NCBI GenBank assembly: GCA_964561475.1
Contig: CAZLPU010000012.1
Span: 11,195-75,194, forward strand
Origin: CAYUYV01 sp964561475
Lineage (GTDB): Bacteria > Pseudomonadota > Alphaproteobacteria > JAJFIK01
DNA: 64,000 nucleotides
Direction of reading: 5' to 3'
Shown here: piece by piece, positions 34,901-49,900 of the stretch
Position numbering within the stretch: position 1 is the stretch's first letter
Layout of the letters: the number at the start of each line of letters is the position of its first letter
Position numbers and translations under genes: made by a program
The notes under the pieces: model-generated
What the model was told of the DNA's origin: nothing
The model's database searches: none
Seen by the model: only the letters and a program-made list of their open reading frames with translations

Positions 34901-37900
34901 GGCCGTCGAGGATCTGGTTTTCGGTATCGAAGAGATCACCCTCGGAGACAAGGCGGACCATATTACGATCGGTAAGGAGCAACTGGTCGATATCTTCCGG
35001 GAAGACCTGGTCATTGATCTCGGCGATCCGACGGGCGGAGGGTCTGACGGGGATACGCTGAGTTTCGATACCAGCGAAGGCTCTCTCTTTGAAGGGCAGG
35101 GCGTGTTCTACCGCGACGGATCGGTGCAGGTCACCGTGCCCGGCGCGACCTACGGATACCTGGCCACCAATTTCCTGGGGATCGGGCAGCCCGCCGCCGT
35201 AGCCGGTCTCCTGGCCCTGGAAGACATCGCCATTCCCTTCGACCGCGTCGTGTTCAAGGGCGTGGACAATGTCACGCTGACCGAATTCGACGACCGGTTT
35301 TCCCTGACCAGTTCCGATGAGGGCAGCCATTCCGGCAGCGGAGAAATCAAGGCTGGCGCCGGCCGCGATGTCATCTATATCAGCAGCGTGGCCGAGGGTG
35401 ATCTGACCGTCGATGGCGGCGAAGACAACGATATTGTCATCGTCACGGGCGGCGACGGGGTTACGGTGGCGGGCGGCCTCGGCCGCGACGTGGTCATCAA
35501 CACCACACCGGGCGGGCGGCTTTACGGCGATGTGGTCACCGGCCAGGTGGAAAACCCCGACGGCACTCTGGGCGGTGTGCCGGAGACCGGGGACAATGCC
35601 GACCTGTTCTGGTTTGCTCCGGACACGACAATTTTCGATCCGCAAAAGGATGATGTTCTCACCTTTTACGGTGTGCCCCTGACGGGCGGCGATGCAAACG
35701 GATCCTCCCTGTCCCTTCTGTTCGGCGCGATGGCCGGGCCGTTCTTCCGTGAGATTTTCGGCGCGGTCGGCGGCGGGTTCGCCAATTTCTCCTTCGGCCT
35801 TGCCCTTGCGACGGGCTTCAAGTCACTGACCTTCTTTGATACGTGGCTGCCCAATATCGTCTACATCGTGACCGCTGACTCCGAGGGCGGACGGCCGACC
35901 CTTGCCCTGGCGAACATGACCGACATCCTGTTCCGTATCGCGACGGGTCAGGACGTTGCCGACTCCATTGATCTGGGGGACGGCGAAGTCGGGTTCACGG
36001 GTTTCCAGACCGTCCGGGACTTCGGCTTCGCGTCATCGGACCTGTTCGGCGGCCCGGATGTTTTCGACTTCAACGGCGGGTTCCGCAGCTATGAGGACAG
36101 CCTGTTCGACGATGTCGGCGACTTCGGGATGTTGTTCAATTTCCCGGACATTTTCTCGATCATCATGGGCGGGATCGGCGCGCTCGCCAGCAATATCATC
36201 AGTGCAACGCCGATTCTCAATTTCATGTTCGCGGCCTATGATGCCCTCCAGGCGGCCAATGCCGCCTACTGGGTTGCCGGGGCAGCGGTGCGCCTGTCCA
36301 AGGGCGTTGGCTGGGCGGCCGGCATCGACCCGCTGGTGATCGATCTGGATGGTGACGGGATCGAGACCATTGCCGTGGAAGATGGTGACATCTTCTTCGA
36401 TCTCGACCTTGATCTGTTCGCGGAGAAGACCGGATGGCTCGCTGGAGATGACGGCTTCCTCGTCCGCGATCTGAACGACAACGGCCGCATCGACGATCTC
36501 AGCGAGATGTTCGGCGGTCAGTTCGATGGGGGGTATGCGGATCTAGCCCAGCACGATCTTGCAGAGAATGGCGGGAACGGTGACGGCAAGATCACGGCTG
36601 CCGACCAGGTCTGGTCGGAACTGCTGATCTGGCAGGACCGCAACGAAGATGGTGTGACCGATGCAGGCGAGCTGTATACGCTTGAGTCCATTGGCATTGT
36701 TTCCATCGACCTGACATTCCAGCCGCTGGATTTGATGACCCCTCAGGGGGCTGAGCTTCTGGCTACGGGTTTTGTCGAGTTCGCCGACGGATCAACCACA
36801 CGCATGTTCGAGGCGATTTTCGAATCCCTCGAAACCTTCACCCGCTATGCCGGAGAATCCGGCAAGGCCGCGTGGCAACAGGATCTGAACGTGGACAGCC
36901 GTGGTTACGGATCCATGACGGATCTTTCCGTGGCCATGGCCAATGATATTGAGTTCAGCGTCATCGTGGCCGATGTGGCGGCCTCCATGACGGAACCGGA
37001 TTATCTTGCGCTGCGTGATCAGATCGGGCCGGTCCTGAGCTATTGGGGCCAGACCCTGGAGACCACCCGCGAACTGATCCCGGTCCTCCTCAGCGAGGAC
37101 GAGAATGGGTCCATCTCGCTTGCTGATTACGGCGTGTACGTCGAAGACGAGGCTGGCGGATACTGGACCCTGTCCAGCGGCGATCCGGTAACCGATGCCA
37201 ATGGCAATCCCATTGCCCGGGCCACCCTTGAGGATGTTCTGGCCCAGGGCGAGGCGGCGGGCGAGACTTGGCGGTTGGAACAGGCCTGGTCGCCGGCAAG
37301 CCGTGGGTCGGAAGTTCAGTTTCGGGACAATGCGCCTTATCTGATGCGTCTGGTTGACGGGCGTGCGGTGATTGACGATTACGGCATTCAGAATGACGAT
37401 GGCAGCTGGCGTCTGGCCAGTGGACGGGACATCGTTGATGACAATGGTGTCGCGATCGCCCTGCCAAGCGTTGATGACATCCTCCGGCAGGCCAAGGCGG
37501 AAGGCCAGGAATGGCGGGTGGAGGATATCGGTTTCAACCGCTATGCCGCGATCGAAGTCGAGGAAATCGGCATCCGGGTGACCGATGGCATTGTCGTCGA
37601 TTACACCATCGAAGTGACGGACCAGGACGGATCTTTCTTCGTCTGGGCACGGAACCTGGATCGCGCCTTGGAGCTTCAGTTCAAGACCGGCGATTCCCGT
37701 GAATTCAATCTGCGCAACTTTGCCGTGGATTTCGACACGCTCGATGAGGTGGGATCAAGCGATGACAGCACTTTCCGTGTCGAGCTTCTGACCCCGGGCC
37801 AGTTCCACTTCGCCACCAGCCTTGCCGGGATTGATTTCCGTCCGGAGATGCTGACCGCGACTCTCGACAACACCACCGGTCTCATCGATTACAAGGTCGT

Positions 37901-40900
37901 TGAAGGCGGCAGTTATACCGCGTCCGAGGCCGAGTTCATTTCCGTCATCGACCCGATGATCGAGCTTGTCGAAGTCTCCATGCAGCAATACTTCCTGACC
38001 AGCCGCCGGATGGCCGTGCGCCTGGCGCTTCAGGAAGGTCTGTCGGAGTATGCGGACGGTCTTGAATACAATGTGGAGGAGGACGCTTACCGTCCGACTA
38101 CGGACCGCGAGCTGGCGCCCATGTTCGAGGCCATTTTCGCCCGCGCCCCTGCCACCAACGAGAATGACGCGGTCTTTGACTATCTCGTTCAGTGGAATGC
38201 CATCCTGGGTCAGGTGTTCCCGGATTATCAGCCAGCAGATAAGCGTTTCTTCTTCGACTCCGGTGTCGCGCTGGATCAGCCTTATGTCATGCAGATGCTG
38301 ATCACGGCCTTTGAGAATGTCGGTGTCGACCTGGACATTTTCGCAGTCGCCAATGCCTTTTCCATTGATGAGCGCCGCATTGTCACCCACACGTCGGACG
38401 AGACCGAGGTGCGCGGTCATGACGGCACGAATTTCTTCTATCTGACCGGCGGCAATCAGACCGTCATCGGCAGTTTCGAGGCGGATGCCCAGGAATTCGA
38501 TAACGCAAACCAGGTCGATATTTATTTTGTCGGCAAGGATGCGGGTGACGATTACATCTATGACCGCGATCTGGGGGACCGGGACCAGCTGCGCTTCACG
38601 TCCATCCGCTCCGATGAGGTCAAGGCGGTGCGCGACGGGGAAGACCTCGTCCTCTACTACAATGACGGCGCGAATTTTGTTCGTCTGACGGATCAGTTCC
38701 TGGGCGAACTCAATCCCATTCTCGGCAACGGCCAACGGACCCAGACTGGTGTTGATGAGATCATCTTCGCCAACAGCGAGGTCTGGGATCGCTATCGTAT
38801 GGCGTTTGCGGTGGTGGATTTCGAACGGGCTGCGTTGGATGAGGCCGACGCCTATTTCGGCTCCGGCTCCGGCGACATTCTTTTCGGCGGCCTTGGCAAC
38901 GATTTCCTGAGCGGCGGTGCCGGGGGCGATACCTACATCATCGAGGCCGGCCATGGCCATGATGTAATCGATGATCTGGGCAACTTCTCCTTCGGACCGG
39001 TCCAGGCGGGCATGGACTTCCTGATGTTCCGTGGGGACATCACCCAGGATACCGTGCGTCTGACCCGGGATGGTGCCAGCGAAAACCTGCTCATCACCCT
39101 TCTTGATCCGGATGGTAATCCGACCGGGGACAGTGTCGAGCTGGTCGGCCAGTTCGGCGGAATCCGGCTCAATCTTGGTGCATTCAGCGAGATCATTGGA
39201 TCCGATGACGGCCTCGATTTCATCGCCCCGAACCTCATTGAGAAGATCATTTTCGAGAAGGGAACGACCCTCGACTATGTGGACATTGTCGATCGGGTTA
39301 TCGCCAACGCGAAAACCGATGGCGATGATGCGATCTACGGCATGCTCAACGACAACACTCTGGATGGCGGCGCGGGGGATGACTTCCTCACCGGCGGCTC
39401 CGGGTATGACATCTACATTTATGGCCGCGATTACGGCAAGGATGTCGTCTTTGACGAGGACTTTGCCTCGTCACTGTTCGGCCCCAAGGACGATCTGCTT
39501 CGGTTCACGGACGATCTGCGTTGGACTGATTTCGATTTCCTGCGCGACGGACCCGGCGACACCCTGACACTCCAGGTCAAGGGCACGGAAGATCAACTGA
39601 TCCTCACGGACTATCTCGAGGAAATCATCCTCGTTGGCTATCTGAACCTGATCGAGGAGATCGAGTTCGGGGACGGCACGGTCTGGAACTACCTCAAGCT
39701 GCTGCAACACTATGTCGAGATCGCCAAGACTGATGGCAACGATCTGATCTACGGCTTCGAGACCATTTCCGACCGGATCGATGGCGGTCTGGGTAACGAC
39801 CGTCTCGAGGGGCAAAGCGGCAACGATGTCTATGTCTTCGCGCCGGGTTACGGCACGGACACAATCCTGGATACGTCCGGTACGGAGCAGGTCGAGTTCG
39901 CAGGTGTTCTGACGAGCGATATCGAGTTTTCCCGCACCGCCCTGGATCTGATCCTGACGATCCGGGACACCGGCGATCAGGTGATCCTTGAGAACCAATA
40001 TGTCCGTGCCGGTCAGCAGCAATTCGCCGTGGAATTCTTCCAGTTCGATGATCGCACCCTGGAGTTCACGGATTTCAATCCCGAGGACATTGATCTCGTT
40101 GGCACCAATGCCGGCGAGACCATCACCGGATCCAATTTCGCTGAAGTGCTGGACGGCCGGGGCGGCAACGACCTGCTGGTCGGCGGGGACGGGGGCGACA
40201 CCTATCTCTTCGATGTGGGCTATGGCGAGGATGTGATCGTAGATGTCCGGGTCCGGGCGGCCTGGACGGACCGGCCCGGGATCATCGTTCCCGTCGATGA
40301 TGTGGTCAAATTCGGCGATGACATCACCCGGGACAATGTGGTCTTCACCAAGGATGGGAATGATCTCGTCATTTCCGTCCTTGAGCGGACGGACACCCTG
40401 CGTATCCGGAACCAGTTCCTGGATCTGGACAATGGCGTGGAGCGGTTTGAATTCTCCGATGGCGGCTTTCTCTCCATCGCGGATGTTGAGGAACAACTCA
40501 ATATCGAAGGCGGCAATCGGGGCGACAACATCATTGTCGGCAATCCGGATGCCCCCAATGTGCTGGACGGGCGCCAGGGTGATGACACGCTGATCGGCGG
40601 CACGGCCGAAGACATCTACGCATTCGGTGCGGACTATGATTTCGACCAGATCGTCGAGCAGGCCGATGCGGAAGGGGTGATCGATCAGGTCCAGTTCGGG
40701 GCATCGGTCACCCGGGATGTGCTCCGTGTGACGCGCAATGGCGATGATCTGATCATTGATCTTGGCAATGGCGCTGATGTTCTCACCATTGTTGGCGGTC
40801 TGGGCAGTACCCGGATTGAGCAGTTCCGGTTCGGCGACGGCAGCATCCTGACCCTTGAGGAAATCATCGATCGTATGCTGACCGGCGGCGACGGCGATGA

Positions 40901-43900
40901 GGAATTGACCGGCCTCGACAACCGTGACGACACGCTGAGTGGCGGGGCGGGCTCGGATGCCCTGCTCGGCGGCGGCGGGGATGACACCTATCGCTTCGGG
41001 TTCGGCGACGGCAGTGACAGCATCAGCGACACGGCCGGCATTGACCGGCTGGTCTTCGGAACCGGCATCACCCCCGAGGTGCTCAGCTTCGAGACGGTTG
41101 ACGGCGATCTGCTCATCCGTCTCGAGGCGACCGGCGAGCGGATCGTCATTCTGGGCGGCTACAGCGCCAACCCGGTCGAGACCTTTGTCTTCGAGGACGG
41201 CACGCAGCTCAGCATTGAAGAGGTGCGGGCCATCATTCTGGATACCCGGACCAATACGGGCCAGGATATTCTGGACACGCGGGTTTTTGAGACGAGCCTG
41301 CCCCTTGAGCCGGGTCCCGGCCATGACCGGGTGATCCTGGGCCAGGATGCCCAGGTCATCATCCGTATGGGTGACGGTATCGACCGCATCGAGATGGCCA
41401 GCGGCACCACACAGGCCACCCTCATCCTGCCGGACTTCAGTAGTGCCCAGGCCGTGGTCCGTTTTGCCGATGGCAGCGGCGACGATCTTGTCGTTTCTTT
41501 CCCAGACAGCGGCGACCAGCTTGTGATCGTCGGGGCTCTGGGTTCAGGTGCCTTGCCCGTGCTTCAATTCGTCAACGGCGCCGTGTGGGGCGCGGCGGAG
41601 ATTGTTCAGGCTGCGGTCAATGCGCAGATCACCCCAGGTGACGATATCGTTCTCGGTAGCGACCGTGCTGATGTCATCGAGGCCGCACAGGGTGATGATC
41701 AGCTGCGGGGCGGACGGGGTGACGACATCTATCGTTTCGTCCGCAGGGACGGTCAGGACGTCATCGAGGACGAGCAGGGCTTTGACCGGCTTGAATTGAC
41801 AGGCTACCGGCCCGAAGAGGTCCGGGTTGAGCGGCTTGCAGCGGATCGGGACGATCTGATCCTGACCTTCCTGGATGAGGACGACGCTGTCATCATCCGG
41901 AATGCCGTGATCGACTCGGTGGATTTCTCCAACGGCACCAGCTGGTCCCGGGACACGCTCCTGGATCTCGCCAATGCCGTTGGGTCCGACACGGATGACC
42001 TGCTGATCGGTACGCCCGGTGATGAGGTCTACTTCCCCGGCTTCGGTAATGATGTGATCGTGGATGGCACCGGGGAGGACGTTTACACCTTCGCACGCGG
42101 TGACGGCCAGGACCGCATCCAGTCCAATGGCGCGGCGGACGGTTTCGGTGTGATCCGGTTTGACGCGGGGATTGCCCTTGAGGATGTGACGGCCAAGCGG
42201 GACGCGGACGGTAACATCATTCTGCTGATTGCCGGCGGCGATGACCGGCTGACCCTGATCGACCCGACCCAGGACCCTGACGCCATCGTGGGAACCCTGC
42301 TGTTTTCCGATGGTCGGAGCCTCGACATTGCGGGGGTCGCCCGAAACCTTCCGGGAACGGATAGCGACGATCATATCATCATTGCATCTGGCGCCGTGGC
42401 AACGGGAACGGATATTTTCGGCCGGGAAGGCAATGATTGGCTGGAAACCGGGCGTGGACCCGATGTGCTTTATGCCGGACTGGGCAATGACCTGCTTCAA
42501 GGTCACAGCGGTGGTGACACCTATTTCTTCGCCCTGGGCGATGGCCAGGACACCATCGCCGATGTGGAACTGGTGGCCGATGACGTGATCGACCGCATCC
42601 GGTTCGAGGCAGGTATTCTGCCTGAAGACATTCGCTTTCTTTCCGTGGGGCCTGCGGATCTTGTTATCGGAATTGGAGACGGCGAAGACCGGCTGACCAT
42701 CCGCGATATGTTCGCCGATGTGGGCCGGGATGCGCGGATCGAAGAATTTGCTTTTGCCACCGCCGAAGCCTGGACCTTTGCCGAGATCATTGATCGTGCG
42801 ACCGTCGGCACGGCAGGCGATGATATCATTGATCTGGGGACTGAAATTGCCATCGATGCCGTCTTGCAGGGCAATGAAGGCAATGACCGTCTGGCCGGAG
42901 GGCAGGGGGACAGCACCTATCTGTTCAACCTTGGTGATGGACGGGACGAAATTGTCGAGGCGGGCAACTGGTCCCAGTCCTCCGATGCGCTCGTCTTTGG
43001 CCCTGGCATTCTGGCGGGTGATCTGGTTGCCGTTCAGCAGGGAGATGATCTTCTGCTGCGCATTGTCGGCAGCCAAGACCAGGTCTTGATCCGTGATCAG
43101 TTCCGGCTGATCCGGACGCCGGTTGAGACATTCCGGTTCGATGACGGCACGGCTGTGACCTGGGAGGATCTGGTCACTCAACTGGTCTCCGAAGATGCGG
43201 CCCAAAGGCTGCTTCATCCCAGCACGCCCGATACCAATCCGTTCACCGATCCGGCCTTTGCCCGGGAAAATGCGGGCGACGGAAGCTCCGGCGGCGGCGA
43301 TACCGGCGGCAGCAGTGGCGGGGGAACCGGAACCGGCAATCTGCCGCGGACGCTGACGGGCACGAACGGCGTTGTCGATGTCTTTGAATTCTTCGTCCCC
43401 GAATTGGACGATGCGGCAGCACTCACCACCATTGTCGGCTTCGAGACCGGTGATCTGGGCGATAAGCTCGATATTCGGCTGGCGGATGGTTTAACCGGTG
43501 ACGTGGTTGCCCGGCAGGAAGGCGCGGACACCTATATCTACTTCGCCGGTGCCGGGACTTTCGATCTCGAAGGCGCACGCCAGCTCATCCGGTTGCGGGA
43601 TGTGGCGATCGATGCTCTGACGCTTGGCAATTTCAACGGCGCCCCCTTCGAGACGGCCCAGCCCCAGGTGATTGTCGGGACGGATAGTCCGGAATCCTTG
43701 GTTGGGAGTTGGGGTGACGATGACATCCGGGGTGCCGGAGGTGAAGATACGCTGGAAGGCCGTCAGGGTAATGATTTCCTGCGTGGGCAGGATGAGAGCG
43801 ACATCTATTTCTTCGAGCTCGGATTTGGCCAGGACATCGTCTCCGATGCCGGATGGACGTCGGGGACCAGCGGTTCAACGGCGGACGTCATTGAGTTCGG

Positions 43901-46900
43901 CGCAGGCATCACCGCAGCGGATCTGATCGTGACGGGAAGCGGTGGCGATCTGATCATCACTGTCCGCGGAACCGGCGATAGCATTCGCATTGAAAGCACT
44001 CTGACCAATGACGACTTCCGGATCGAGACGGTTCGCTTCGCCGATGGCTCAAGCCTGACCCATGGGGATCTGACGGCCCTGGCATTTGCGCCCACGGACG
44101 CGGATCAGCGGATTGACGGCAGCTATGACGCCGAGCGGATTGATGGCGGTGCCGACAATGACAGCATCTATGCCGGGAGCGGTACGGACACGCTGATCGG
44201 CGGCACGGGCAATGATTTCCTGCGCGGTCAGAGCGAGAATGACCTCTATGTTTTCGAACTCGGCTTCGGTCAGGATATTGTCTCCGACGCCGGATGGACA
44301 TCGGGCACCAGCGGGTCCGTCGATGATGTGATCCAACTGGGCGCGGGGATCGACCCGGCCGATCTGATTGTGCGGGCTGTCGGCGCTGATCTGCTTTTGA
44401 CCTTCCAAGACAGCGAAGACCGGATCCGGATCCAGAATGCGCTGTCTAATGACGATTTCCGGATCGAGACGATCCGGTTTGACGATGGCACAATCCTGAC
44501 CCATGCCGACCTCCTTGCCCGGGCATTCGTCCCGACACCGGCGGATCAGCGTTTCGACGGCAGCATTTATGCCGAGACGTTCGATGCAGGGGCGGGCAAC
44601 GACAGCATCTTTGCGGGAAGTGCCTCGGACATCCTGATCGGCGGTACGGGTAATGATTTCCTGCGGGGTCAGAACGAGAACGACACCTACATTTTTGAAT
44701 TGGGTTTCGGTCAGGACATTGTCTCCGACGCGGGATGGACGTCAGGGTCGAGCGGATCCACCGGTGATGTCATTGAATTTGGTGCGGGGATCACCCAGGC
44801 CGATCTGATCGTCACAGCGGACGGAGCCGATCTCATCCTTGCCCTTCAAGGTACGGAAGACCGGATCCGGATCGATCAGACCTTCTCCAATGACGACTAC
44901 CGGATCGAGACCGTCCGTTTCGCCAACGGCTCCACCCTCAGTCATGCTGATCTTGTGGCTCTGGCATTCGTGCCGAGTGCGGATAATCAGCGCTTCGATG
45001 GCGGGTTCGATGCGGAACGTCTGGAGGGGGGACCGGGCGCGGACACTATTGTCGGTAATGACGGCGCGGATACGCTGATTGGCGGCACGGGCCGGGACTT
45101 CCTGCGCGGCGGCAGCCAGAACGACACCTACATCTTCGAGGCCGGTTTCGGCCAGGACATCGTTTCCGATGCCGGTTGGTCGAGCCAGGCGGGGATTGAT
45201 GCGATCGCGTTCGGCGCCGGTCTCGAGGCCGCCGATCTGACCGTCCGCCATAGTGTTGGCGATCTGATACTCGGCTTTGAGGGCAGTACGGACAGTATCC
45301 GGATCGAGAACACCCTCACGAGTTCCGAGTACCGGATCGAGACCGTTCAGTTTGCCGACGGAACCGTGCTCAGCCACGCGGATCTCCTCGCCCTGGCCTA
45401 TGCGGCCACCCCCGACGATCAGAGGATCGACGGCGGCTATGATGCGGAAGTCATCGCCACGGGTGCGGGCAACGACACCCTGGTCGGCAATGACGGGTCG
45501 GACACGCTCACGGGCGGTACCGGGGATGACGTCCTGCGCGGCGGCAGTCAGAACGACACCTACGTGTTCGAGCTTGGGTTCGGCCAGGATCTGGTTTCCG
45601 ATGCCGGATGGTCCAGCCAGGCGGGCACGGATACCATTGCGTTCGGTGCGGGGATCAATGCCGCTGACCTAAATGTCACTCAGATCCTCGGCGATCTTGT
45701 CCTCAGCTTCCAGGGTCAGCCCGATACGATCCGGATTGACAATACACTGACCAATTCCGAATACCGGATCGAGATCGTCCAGTTTGCCGACGGAACAAAT
45801 CTGACCCATGCGGATCTGGCAGCTCTGGCCTTCGCTCCGAGCGGCGCTGATCAACGGATCGACGGGGGCTATGACGGGGAAAACATCGATGCCGGTGGCG
45901 GCAACGATACAATCATCGCCAGTGACGGTGCGGATACGCTGACCGGCGGAACCGGAGACGACTTCCTGCGCGGCGGCAGCCAGAACGACACTTATGTTTT
46001 CCAGCTTGGGTTCGGTCAGGACATTGTCTCCGATGCCGGATGGTCCAGCCAGGCCGGCACTGATGTCATCGAGTTCGGCGCAGGAGTGGACGCGGCTGAT
46101 CTGGTTGTGACGCGGAATATGTCCGATCTGTTCCTGGGCTTCCAGGGCACCACGGACCGTATTCAGATTGAGAATACGATCACCAATAGCGAGTACCGCA
46201 TCGAGACGGTGCGCTTCGCCGACGGGACGACATTCAGCCATGGGGATCTGCTGGCCCTGGTTCCTGCGCCCTCCACTGACGATGAGCCGATCAATGGTGG
46301 AAGCGGCGCCGAAGATCTCGACGGCGGCGCGGGCAACGACACGATCACCGGTAATGACGGCGCGGACACCCTGACCGGCGGCACTGGCGATGATTTCCTG
46401 CGCGGGGGCGATCAGAACGACACCTATGTCTTCGAGGCGGGCTTTGGCCGGGACATTGTGTCCGATGACGGATGGTCCAGCACTTCCGGTGCCGATGTTA
46501 TCGAATTCGGTGCCGGGCTCGACGTTGCCAATCTCATCGTCACGGATCTGGATGGGGATCTGGTCCTGAGCTTCCAGGGCACCACCGACAGTGTCCGCAT
46601 CGACAACACAATCAACAATGCGGATTTCCGCATCGAGACGGTCACATTCGCCGATGGGACAGCGCTCACCCACGCGCAGCTGACATCCCTGGCCTGGACA
46701 CCGACGCCAGCGGATCAGCGCATTGATGGCGGCTATGATGCGGAAGTGATCGACGGCGGTGCGGGCAATGACACGATCATTGCCCGGAACGGTGCGGATC
46801 GGCTGATCGGCGGGGCGGGAAACGATTTCCTGCGCGGCGGCGACCAGAACGACACCTATGTATTCGAGGTGGGCTTCGGCCAGGATATTATCTCCGAAGA

Positions 46901-49900
46901 CGGATGGTCGAGCAATTCCGGCGCCGATGTCATTGAATTCGGCGTCGGCATCAGTTCGTCCGACCTGATTGTGACCGAAGCCTTCGGTGACTTGACCTTG
47001 AGCTTTGCGGGCAGCACGGACCGTGTGCGCATCGAAAGCACTGTCAACAATGCTGATTTCCGTGTGGAGACGGTGCGCTTTGCCGATGGCGCGACTTTCA
47101 GCCATGGGGATCTCACCGCTCTGGCATGGGCGCCCCGGGATATCGACCAGCGGATTGCCGGGGGGTATGACGCCGAGGTCCTCGATGCGGGCGCCGGCGA
47201 AGACGCCATTTTTGGCAATAGCGGTGCGGACACGCTCATCGGCGGCACTGGAAACGATTTCCTGAGCGGCGGTGATCAGAGCGATACGTATGTCTTCGAG
47301 GCGGGTTTCGGCCAGGATCTTGTTTCCGACAACGGACGGTCGAGCAATTCCGGCGCGGACGCCATTGAATTCGGTGTGGGGATCAATGCCGCTGACCTGA
47401 TAGTGACGGAAGTGGTCAGCGGACTGCTGCTGAGTTTCACGAACAGCACGGACACCGTCCTGATCGAGAACACCCTGACCAATGCCGACTTCCGGATCGA
47501 AACGGTTCGCTTCGACGACGGGACGGCCCTGAGCCACCAGGAATTGGCCGCCCGGGCAGCAGCCGCGCTAGCGGGCGACAACGAGACTCTCACCGGGTCT
47601 GTTGGGCAGGACACGATTGAGGCGGGCGCCGGCAATGACCTGGTCGATGGTCTGGACAATGACGACAGTCTCAATGGCGGCGCCGGGGACGATACGCTGG
47701 AAGGCGGGGTCGGCAATGACACGCTGAATGGCGGGTCGGGTCTGGATGTGCTGAGCGATGCCATCGGCAATGATGTGTATGTCTTCCTGCCGGGCGACGG
47801 ACAGGACAGCATTTCCGATCTGGCGGGCACGGACGCCATAATCCTGGGCGGCGGGATCCTCGAGGCCGGTGTTCTGGTCGAACAGGATAGTGGGGGTACG
47901 GATCTGTTCATCCGGTTCCAGGGTAATGAGGACCGGATCCGGATCATCGGTGCTTTGACCAACCCGGATCAGATTATTGAAGAACTGCGGTTTGAAAGCG
48001 GTGCCATCTGGACGTTCGAGCAGCTGCTTGATGCTTCTCAGACGTCTACGGACGGTCCGGATCTCATCTTCGGAACTGAGGCGAATGACAGTCTCGAAGG
48101 CGGTCTGGGTGATGACACCCTCAATGGCCGGGGCGGGAACGATAGTCTTTCAGGCGGTGCGGGCGCGGACAATCTCTCCGGCGGTGAAGGCAACGACGAC
48201 CTCGACGGGGGCACAGGGCCGGACTTGCTTCAGGGCGGGGCCGGTGATGACACCTATCGCTATGACGCGGGCGACGGTCAGACCGTTATTGATGATGCGT
48301 CCGGTCTGGACCGGATCGTATTCGGCCCGTCCGTCGACCCTATGGATGTCTCGGTCCGCAAGACCGCCACGGGCCTTGAGTTGCGTTTTGCCGGGTCCGA
48401 GGATCGGCTGACCATTGAGAATGCCCTGGAGGGTAGCGGCGCGATCGAGACCGTGACATTCGGCGACGGCACCCAGTGGGATGCAGCCGAATTGTTGCGC
48501 CGGGCCACGAGCGGGACCCCGGCTGATGATCAGTACACAGGATCGAATGCCGCCGATACCCTTGTCGGCCTGGGCGGTGATGACACCCTGACAGGGCTTG
48601 GCGGCAACGACCTGCTTGATGGCGGTGCTGACGATGACAGCCTGGATGGTGGCGCGGGTGCCGACGAACTGCGCGGCGGACTGGGTACGGACGCTCTGAC
48701 CGGTGGCACGGGCGGGGACTTTTACGTCTTTGCGGCAGGAGATGGCACCGACACGATTGACGACCGGGGCGATGGCGCGGTCGATACGCTGCGCATCGAG
48801 GGTTATGGCCTTGAGGACCTGCGTTTCAGCAAGACCGGTCCGGACGGTGATGACCTGACCATTCGGTTCTCCGGCAGCACCGACCGGATCGTGGTTAAGG
48901 GTACGTTTGCCAGTGCCAATGCCGGGCAGATCGAGCGGTTCGAAATCGCCGGCACGGGTGTGGTCCTGAGCCTGGAGGATATTGAGGCGCGGGTGCAGCC
49001 GGATGTGGGCGCCGACGGCTCGGTGCTCTATGGCGATGACGGGAACAATGAACTGACCGGTGGTCCCCTGGCGGATTATCTGGAAGGGGGAGCGGGCAGC
49101 GACACCTTGCTGGGTGGTGACGGCGCGGACATTTTCGGCGACATCGTGGCCGACACGGCCGTTGATACCCACACGGGCGGCGCCGGACGCGACACCTACC
49201 GGTATTTGCCGACCTTCGAGATTTCCGCCGACATTGCCGAAGACATCATCACGGATTTCGAGCCCGGCGACGGGGGCGATATTATCCGTCTCGTCGCGAG
49301 CACGCCCAACCCGTTCGAGAGCGGACGGTTGCAACTGGTCCAGGATGGCGCCGATACCCTGATCCGTCTGAACAATGATGATGGGTCGGGCCGTTCTGTC
49401 CTGCGCCTTGTGAATGTGGACGTGGGCCAGTTGACCGCCGCCAATTTCGGTGGAGTGGCCCTGGAACGCGACACTTCCGGCATCAGTGATGGCGAGGACG
49501 GCAACGAGATCGACGGCGGCCCCCTTGGCGACCTGATTTTCGGCAATGGCGGCGCGGATACCATCAATGGCTTTGGCGGCGACGACGCGTTGGCAGGTGG
49601 GGCAGATGGCGATGTCATCCTTGGCGGTTTCGGCGATGACCGGATTGCCGGCGAGGCAGGTCATGATGATCTGGCGGGCGGTGCCGGTAACGACACTCTG
49701 ACCGGCGGTCCGGGCAATGATCTTCTCGCCGGCGGCGATGACGAGGCCCAGTTCAGCGGCAATGACATCTTCCAGGGCGGCCTTGGCGATGACACCCTGC
49801 GCGGCGGCGACGAGAACGACATCTATCTGTTCGGGGCCAATGACGGGCAGGACGTTCTGTCTGATACCGGCGGGACCGACCTGATCGAATTCGATGCCAC

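Noticed and set aside
43746..47560. Tandem repeats read as a mobile or CRISPR-type array
   Set aside because: The units are coding, in frame, 432-441 bp, and belong to the giant protein.
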